Of a stretch of 64,000 nucleotides of DNA, positions 57,001-64,000 are shown piece by piece. The notes under the pieces are model-generated. The model was not told the DNA's origin, searched no databases, and saw only the letters and a program-made list of their open reading frames with translations. This DNA comes from Akebia trifoliata (Eukaryota; Streptophyta; Magnoliopsida; Ranunculales; Lardizabalaceae). The stretch covers positions 20,094,586 to 20,158,585 of the forward strand of contig CM030707.1 of NCBI GenBank assembly GCA_017979445.1, given 5' to 3'. Numbering within the stretch: position 1 is the first letter of the stretch; every line of letters starts with the position of its first letter. Position numbers and translations under genes: made by a program.

Positions 57001-58376
57001 AAAGTTTTATGAAATTGAGAAGGCCAAGCCGTTCTGGACTAAAATTGTATGAAAAATCAAGCAAAAACAACCCTAAAAAATGCATCTCATAGGTACCCAT
57101 GTAAGTATCAATTAAAGCAATAACCACCATATTTGAAAGCACAATAACTTGTGATTTAGACGAGCACAATAATGAGATCACAAGAAGCAAAGAATAATAT
57201 TAAGAAATGATTAGTCCAATATGAGCAACAACAGGAACAGAAACGCCCCTACAAGTAAACATATGTATTAGCCCAAAATCTAAGAGACTGTGCAGTTAGA
57301 AACAAATTGCATTGGATTGTAAGTGCAGGATTGCTTCTAATTTCTAGCATAAAAATGCATTCTAAGCGCAAATCACCTTTGATGTGAACAATAGCAAAAA
57401 CCAAAGAAAACATGGGTATTAGTAGTCGAGTCATGTTAAACAGCCATCATTACCGTCACAAGGCTAACGTGTAAGGGATTTAAATGACAGTGAACCCATC
57501 CTGTTTCTGAATGGGGCATTAAGTGAGACTAGCAATTATAGCAACATTTATGGGTAACCCAAGATTAATGGTGCAGATTGAAGACTGTTTTGATCCTCAG
57601 TTGCACAAAGAAGAAGTGAGCATGGAAGAGAACTTGGGTAGGAGAGCAGAGCTGAAATTAAATTTTGTATTGGTCTACTACATGGTTGTTGGAGCAGTAG
57701 CAAGGTTGAAAGGTTACTGCAACTAACGTTTGATGAAAGGGCCTAATAGAAAGCCTTTAGGGGAACCTCATAGATCAAGAGATCATAGAATGAAAAATGG
57801 TTTCTGATTTATGAGTTAAGGATCAAGACTTTTTGAATAATTGATCACACAAGGATTATGTTACAATTAGGTCTTTAAGAATCATCTTCATGTGTAAGGG
57901 ATAAAACTTGCATGGTTCACAAGAACAAAAAAACGTTTAGAGAACTAAAAGTGGCCTGTTTCATAAAATTCGGACTCATAATCAAGAGATTGCTTGAAAA
58001 TAACCTGCTTCATTTGAATATGGGGCTGGCCTGGGTTAAAATTACAAAATTTGGGAAATCAAGCTCAACTAAATGGTAGCTATGTATGCCTATTAAGAGA
58101 GCAATTTTTTGGTGGGTGAGTGAGGGAAACCGATTTCCTTGCTCATTTGTTCCGAGCAGATATCAGGTGTCCACATACACAAAGTCAAAAGAGATGGGCA
58201 TCCAAAGGTGAGGGGCTTTTCTTCAGATCGAGAGATGGAATAAATTGGGTCTCACAAGTGGTTAATTCATCATTGGGGAATCAAATCATAAGGGAACAAC
58301 AAATTCTACGGAAAAAGTATTCTCTAAACCAAATATCAAAATGATTTTCCATCAGACGACTGAATTTGTAACTCCC

Positions 58377-58407
<31 letters not shown>

Positions 58408-59024
58408 ACCCCCCAAAAAAAAAAACCAAAGTATTGAAGACGAAATTGGTGGTGTGAGGGCAAATATTGAGATTGGTCATAAGCTTGAGAGAACTTCAAG
58501 CTTATTTATCGACAATGAGGGGGCCATTATAACACCTAAATCTTAGAAGTCCAATATCTTTTAGTGAAATTGAAATTCCAACACACCTATTACTTCATTC
58601 TCAAAGAAAGCAGTATATCAATCAAATTGCAAAATTAGCAAATCTAGAAAGTATATTGCCCAATTCAGAAAATTAAAAGTTCACGAAAAGAATTCAGAAC
58701 CCATTTCCAAATTCAAATTGAAAAGCAAATAACAAAAGACAATGCCATAGTGTTATAGTGAAAGAAGAATCCTTACGTCCAGACATTGAGAGTCTCATTG
58801 TGAATGGTGAAAATGCTGAGGAACACCTGCTTCAACGGCCATTCGGATCGGTAATGGCCGACAATGAACTCATTGTCTCTCAAATAATGAGGCAAAGAGT
58901 GATATTCAACGAGTTGATACTTCACTTTCTTCCACAATCTCTTCCCTTTTCCTTCCTTCGAACAAACCAAATTATCATCTTCGCATTCGAATCGACTTTC
59001 TTCTAATGTTTCCAAAGAACCCAT
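54021..59024 (-). CDS. HHP4: Heptahelical transmembrane protein, HHP4-like (PAQR/adiponectin receptor family), 3 exons
   Basis: Coding exons are 58777-59024, 56695-56968 and 54021-54674. The introns (1808 and 2020 bp) have the signals TGGAC|GTAAGG, TTCAG|G, TTCTG|GTAATG and AAATGCAG|CAA, and the frame is kept across both junctions, giving 391 residues. PAQR signatures in exon 3 are CHLLSCHS (His 216), LRVDYAG (Asp 233) and GHSHQLFH (His 361 and 365), the zinc-binding set of the family; about seven membrane segments are visible. The long loop in exon 2 with LPERFSHVNHTDICVL fits the longer HHP4/HHP5-type proteins (about 385 residues) more than HHP1. Plant HHPs are membrane proteins linked to sugar, hormone or stress responses; the biochemical role here is inferred. 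The ATG at 59024 is the first in the open frame. Confidence 0.93.
54960..55735 (+). pseudogene. Fossil of an RTE-like LINE reverse transcriptase in HHP intron 2
   Basis: On the + strand, antisense to HHP, the decayed translation follows RTE-type RT order. A stretch like GEVSGVHHLCM-CWLIKRE stands where the FADD region should be, then HYLDIIIH (family: RYLGSIIQ), a part like ILQHINKINHIVWS (family: RPALLYGAECW) and MLSIQEMTCSRLSAVEMKK (family: VQKMSVAEMRML). LIEMVWECK (family: LRWFGHV) and SPKVTWM follow. Many stops and frameshifts make it non-functional. It may lengthen the intron without affecting splice sites. Confidence 0.6.
56969..58776 (-). other. Intron 1 of HHP gene
   Basis: The intron carries a C-run (58374-58393) joined to a CA repeat (58393-58409) and AT-rich sequence. 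No other gene is supported within it; the open frames at 57523-57726 and 58120-58344 have no domain. Confidence 0.7.
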
Positions 59025-59232
59025 CACCCCTTCAATCCCAAATAAAATTCAACAAAATTTAGATCAATAACCAAAAAAGTTCCAACTTTTGCCTCAAAAC
59101 GAAAAACCCAAATGAGAAAACAAAGAAAACATACCAGAGAATGAATCCCAAATCAAATTCTTCAGATTTCAATTTATTTGATTAGTTTGGAATCTCTTCG
59201 ATAGAAACAAACAGAGAAAAGCCACCCACTAC

Positions 59233-59241
59233 TCTATATAG
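59233..59241 (-). promoter_or_regulatory. Probable TATA box of HHP gene
   Basis: TATATAGAG on the minus strand lies about 210 bp upstream of the ATG, putting the start site near 59205. A donor-like CTG|GTATGT (about 59133) and an AG close to the ATG suggest a small leader intron. Both are inferred from motifs. Confidence 0.45.
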
Positions 59242-59596
59242 ACAAGATCAAGATGGGAAAAACCAACTACAAACAAATGGAGACAATTAGTTCTCAAATT
59301 TCAAAGAACGTGGGGGGAGATTTCGATGAGAACAATTAAAATGCAAGATGCTTTATTAAATTAATGGGAGAAGAAAAGAAGAAAAGTTACACGCAACAAT
59401 GGAGAGAAAATGGCGGATTTGTTGTTAAATAATAATTAAAAAAAAAAAATAGAATCTTTAATTTGATTCGATATGGAGATCCGAAGGTGGCTAGAGACCG
59501 TTTGTCGGTTATGGACTTTTACACGATTAAGTTGGAGGAAAGAATAAGAAAACAGAGAAGGGGACATCTGGAGGAAATATCGCAAATGTAATCTGA

Positions 59597-60270
59597 AGGG
59601 AAAATTACTTAAAAGGACCTGGTGGATGGAATTCTTTCTAATTAGACCCCAAGTTTAGGGTTTCTCTTAATAGTTCATTCATTAAAACTTTCTTTTCTAA
59701 CTCCTACTTAAACCCCATTGAACACATTTCTCACAATTGAATGCCCTAACTATTTGATCTCACTATTTTCGTCAAAAAAAAAAAAAAAAAAGTGAATTTT
59801 CAATATGTCAATTGAGTTTTGTAGATTTCATTCCGTTTTTAAAAATAAAGCAGAATTCATTTTTAAGGGATTTTTCAAGTTCTTTGAAGACGTATGTTAA
59901 AAACTATGATTTTTTTCAAAAAAAAAATTTGGATGAAAATTGATCAAAAATGCTTCTTTTGGTTTGAAATCATTTAGATAAGTCTTTATCTCAAGTTTTT
60001 GGTCAATTTTTTCATGTATTTTAGTCGAAAAAAAAAAAAAAAAAAAACAAAAATGAATGAATTTTACAATGATGAGTTCGACAATAAAAATGTTGACCTC
60101 AATAATAAATAAAAAGTGATGGGTTTGACAGTAAAAATGTTGGCCTCAACAACAATGAGAGATCATTAAGAAATAAAAAGTTTATTAAATGGACTATCAA
60201 GTTATTGTCCAAAATTCAAGGATTCTTTATAAGGAAACCCTCCGTCAGGGCCCTTTAAGTAATTTCCCCT
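59597..60270. mobile_element. TIR element A (~0.67 kb), non-coding
   Basis: The left end AGGGAAAATTACTTAAAAGG and the right end CCCTTTAAGTAATTTCCCCT are inverted copies that stay similar for about 40 bp inward (GGATGGAATTCTTTCT against AAGGAAACCCTCC). The interior has short TTGACC/GTTTGACA(A/G)TAAAAATG repeats and no coding sequence. No clear target duplication is seen. Confidence 0.7.
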
Positions 60271-60318
60271 AATATGAATCTATTGCTACGTAACTATCTA
60301 TTTGGGCCGTTTAATTTT

Positions 60319-60765
60319 AGGGAAAATTACTTAAAAGACCTTGTGGGAGGGATTTCTTTCTAAATAATTCCTAAATTGTTAGTTGTGTTTTTATAGCTTA
60401 TTTAGTAAATGTTTCCTTTCTTAGTAATCCATGAATCTCATCTCTCGTTATGATATTTTTGGAGTACAGGAGTAATTATTTTCTCATCATCTTCACCTAC
60501 TTAGACTTTTCAGCATTGATTGCAATCATTTATGACAATTTTTTATTGTGAGAAATGAATCGAGAATTATATGCTTTTATTTTGAACATTTATATGCGTT
60601 TTTTCATTTTATTTCAACAATTTATAATAAAAAAGGATGAATAAAGTGGGGATTTCAATTTTTTATTTTTTTTGATGATTTCATCATAACTTTTGATTTT
60701 GCATTTTGATTATTTTGAGAAGATCTATTCAGTATGAAAGTTGAAATAAAAAATAAAAATAAATA

Positions 60766-60800
<35 letters not shown>

Positions 60801-61579
60801 GAATCTGGATAACATTTAGTGTTGAGTTCGCCACTTTTTATTGTTGAGTTTGACTTCTTTTATTGTTAAGTTCAAAGTTTTTAAAAAATTGTTTGAGTTT
60901 GGCAATTTTAAAAGTTATTGCACCAGACATATCCGTTGCTATAACTCCACCATAAAACGTGTTGAGTTAGACAAGTTACATAAAGGCAATTTACTATTGT
61001 TGAGTAATCTGTCATATTCATTTTTTTTTTTTTTTAAATTGTCACATTGGACAATTTTTATTGTTTAGCTATATTGTCGAATTTAATAATAAAAAAAATA
61101 TCAAATTTGATAATAAAAAGTGATTAGTTTGGGAATAAAAATGGTGAATTAGACAATAAAATAGTGGTGAATTTGACACTGGAAATGTGATCCATATATA
61201 TATTTTTTTCATTTTTTCGAATTTGATATTAGATAGATCTTCTCAAAATAGTCAAAACAGATATATTATATATGCAAAACGGACACTTGAAGCATAAGTT
61301 ATGGCGAAATCTTCAAAAAATTTAAAATCTTAATCTTGCTTGTCTTTTTTGTTACAAATCATGGAAATAATCAAAAAATAATTTTAAATGGTCAATATTA
61401 AAAGTATCATCATTCTACGTTTGTCATTCATAGTAAAAAAAAAATCATCGAAAATTATTGTGATCATCATTGAAAAATCCTATATAAAGGAGAGAAGAAA
61501 AGGGTAGTTTGGGTACTCCAAAAGTTAGAGAATATTTAGAAAGAAACCCTACCCACAGGTCTATTAAGTAATTTTTCAA
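60319..61579. mobile_element. TIR element B (~1.26 kb), same family as element A
   Basis: The left end AGGGAAAATTACTTAAAAGA and the right end TCTATTAAGTAATTTTTC are inverted copies, with further match CCTTGTGGGAGGGATTTCTTTC against GAAAGAAACCCTACCCACAGG. The termini match those of element A, 48 bp away. The interior is AT-rich with TTGAGTT(C/T)G-type repeats and an AAT microsatellite (60767-60797). Confidence 0.7.
60767..60797 (+). repeat. AAT microsatellite
   Basis: About ten TAA/AAT units inside TIR element B. Confidence 0.9.
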
Positions 61580-61769
61580 GTGCTCAGGAAAAAAAATAAA
61601 ATAAAAGAAGAGGTAATTTTTCTTTGTTTTTGTGAATCATTTCTTTGGTTGGACTGCTGAAAGTCCAGTCCAATAAATATGAAAGAGCTAAGTAGATGGC
61701 ATGTGAAAACTCCCATTTAATACAAAAAGTAGGACTCATGCATCATTTAAATCTTGACTAATGATATTC

Positions 61770-61925
61770 TGGCTCAAAAATTTTCACTCGGTCTATACTT
61801 GGTCGATGTGGCAAGTGCACATAACCATAGATATTTTTCCTTGTGCATCCTTAAGAAAAATATCTATGGTTCTGTGCACTTGCCACATCAATCGAGTGCA
61901 AATTTTAGAGTGAAAAATCGCGACT
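61770..61925. mobile_element. Foldback MITE (~156 bp)
   Basis: The left arm (TCACTCGGTC, GATGTGGCAAGTGCACATAA and CCATAGATATTTTTC) pairs with the right arm (GAAAAATATCTATGG, TTCTGTGCACTTGCCACATC and ATCGAGTGCAAATTTTAGAG). The loop is about 15 nt. It could be transcribed into one long hairpin. It resembles the foldback element at 1709-1920 in layout and in the loop-proximal AGAAAAA/TATGGTTCTGTG stretch. Confidence 0.75.
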
Positions 61926-64000
61926 CTTAAATCTTTTATTACTCACATTGATTGTTTGCTCCACCTTCTGAAAACACACCCGTATTGAAAAAGAAATGAA
62001 CCCACTTGAGAACCTACCTTTGATCGGTTATGAATTAATGAGTTCGGTAAGTGGTTAATTAAGGGACTCATCGGGTATATTTTTTAGGGGTATGTGTATT
62101 GAGAACATGTGGGGGCAACGATATGACTCATTCTTATAGGACTTTAAAAAATTATTTTAAAATTTTTATTTCGATAGTAATTTTTTTATCATTTAATATA
62201 TCATAAGACTCGTATTGTTAACTAAGATGATTTTCTAAATATCATAATAAAAATGATATTTTTAAATTTTAGAAAACTAAAATTAACTAATATAACAAGG
62301 TCATAGAGATCTTGGGTTTGTAATTCTATTTGTTTTGATCAATATGACCTAAATACCATTGAAGTGAAATGAAAAACTAAGGACAGTTTTGGCCTTGTCT
62401 CATAATTAATTGTAATATGAGTGGTGGATCATGTTGGGAATATTGTTTTTAAGATCATAATTAATAATTTATTACGCTTGTGTTCTTATGATTAATCTGA
62501 AAATTAAGGAGTAAGACTTGGATTTTAATTCCACAAAGAAACATATAGGGCTCATAATTTTCAAGTACATTAAATCAGGGCCAAACTACAGGTTAAATGA
62601 GTCTTGGAAGAATGTGTAGCAAAAAAAAAAACTTGGTTAACAAATAGGACAAGAAATATAATGTAAAGATCTTTATGGAATGGTTGTAGATTATTAAATT
62701 TAAAAAAAAAAAAAGTGATTTTAAATTAATAAGTAAAAATAAATAAAAGTATGTTTTTAGTTTGTGACTTGTTCACATTTTCGTAAATTTTGTCTTAAAT
62801 TAAATTTCATTTTTGTGTAGAACATAAACTAATAGTAAACTCGCCTTACAATTATGGGTAGAATTTTAGTTTTATTGAGGAGAAGTGAGATTGAGAGATT
62901 CTAAAATACGAATTTATTTTTAAGGTTGAAGCCTGCCTTTTAAGGTTGGGTTAGAGCTCAACCAGGCCTATATCAAACTTGATTAATATCTCTAGTTTAT
63001 TTTTTATGTGACATTTTAGGTTAATAGAGTTTTATAGCGATCAAATTTTGGTCCAATTACTATATGATATGAAGCCTCCAACATTCATCTAGTTAACTAG
63101 CTATGAATGGTCACTCTAGTTGATTTTGATTTTTAAATTTAATTAACTAATAAGTTGACTCCGAGGATAGGGATTACAAATTAGATATTCATACTCAAAG
63201 GTTCGGTTGTGACTTTGAGAGGGTGATAGGCATCTTAACACTAAGTGAAAACTGAAAAATTCGACAGAAAAAATTGACTGGGCAAGGCCCCTAATTTTAA
63301 AAACTGAATTTTAATGGTCTAAGACAGTCAAAATTCTTGATATTCCCAGATTTGACAGTTTAGAATAGTCAAATTTCTCTCATCCTTCATTAATTTGATA
63401 GTTTTGACTCGACGAAAATAAAAATTTGATAATGAAAATTTTGACTCCTTTGTCCGTCGAATTTTATGAAATTTGATGGCCTGGGGACAGTCAAATTTAG
63501 GCTTTTTTCACATGACTTACCTATTTACACATTGCCTACTTAATTTTACTTGATATTTAAATTCACTATTTTGTTCTTTTTATATTTCATCTTTACGTAC
63601 TAACACATCTAATCGAAGGATACTCAAGTGAGCTGTAAATCTTTATGCTCCAACACTGCCTGATCGATAAGTTGGGATTTGTGACTCAATTGAGTCATTT
63701 GATGACTCGATTGGCGTGTGCAAGTCTTATTATTCAAATTTATTGAAAATTTGGAAATTTGAAAGTTTGAGGATATAGATAATCTTTTAAATTTAAAGAA
63801 ACACCCGTGATTTTGACAATGCAGAGGTTCATAAAGAAAATCTAACATTGCACAAGTTTTCATAATGAATTACAATATTTTGAGGGTCCCACATCCGATT
63901 TTAGGTCTTCTAGGGGCTTCTATGTAATTTTAAAACATAGATCTGGGATTTTATCATGCCATCCTATATATTCAATTTGGAAATACAGGTACAGATCTGA
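61926..64000. other. Intergenic, AT-rich, nothing recognised
   Basis: No gene or element could be supported. A ~150-bp stretch (63260-63500) repeats short TTTGACAGTTT/AGTCAAATTT motifs in both orientations. The minus frame at 63624-63863 has no domain and is judged fortuitous. Confidence 0.4.

Overview
This is nuclear DNA of a flowering plant, probably a eudicot. The evidence is spliced plant-type genes, a cytosolic tRNA-Thr, a plant galactomannan galactosyltransferase-like GT34 enzyme, a heptahelical (HHP/PAQR) receptor gene, plant L1-type LINEs and Tat/Ogre-lineage Ty3/gypsy elements. The species cannot be told from the window. Four host loci are visible: the 3' end of a RuvB-like 2 (Reptin) gene (1-636, +), an intron-less GT34 glycosyltransferase (14017-15393, -), a tRNA-Thr(AGU) (52245-52318, +) and a three-exon HHP4-like gene (54021-59024, -).

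Most of the rest is transposable elements. A nearly full-length L1-clade LINE (about 6480-12755, +) has two overlapping ORFs, each lightly damaged. From 18.1 to 48.5 kb lies a three-level nest. (1) The 3' part of an old Ogre-like element (18101-20439) has its LTR interrupted; the LTR resumes at 48346-48485. (2) Inserted into that LTR is a young Ogre-like element (20440-48345, +) with 1741-bp LTRs, a GATCC target duplication and a tRNA-Arg primer-binding site, but almost no coding sequence. (3) Inserted into that is a still younger 17.2-kb Tat element (23312-40463, -) with 0.8-kb LTRs and a GTATG target duplication. It carries a 2151-codon gag-pol with two RNase H domains and an intron-containing plant-mobile-domain (PMD) gene on the opposite strand. 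A 100-N assembly gap (40479-40578) sits just beyond this inner element.

Smaller relics fill the flanks: foldback and TIR elements (1709-1920, 51074-51525, 59597-61579, 61770-61925), a decayed Myb/SANT-like gene (50084-50850) and an RTE-like LINE fossil antisense inside intron 2 of the HHP gene.

The most unusual points are these. The inner element holds an antisense, spliced PMD gene with a 149-bp tandem array in what looks like its leader intron. A roughly 80-nt non-coding block downstream of pol is strongly conserved between the two otherwise diverged Tat-clade elements. Two successive TAATG-coupled small ORFs precede gag in the inner element. The outer element is recent but deleted across RT and RNase H, so it must have moved in trans. 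The GT34 and HHP genes may be ancestral neighbours separated by the nest.
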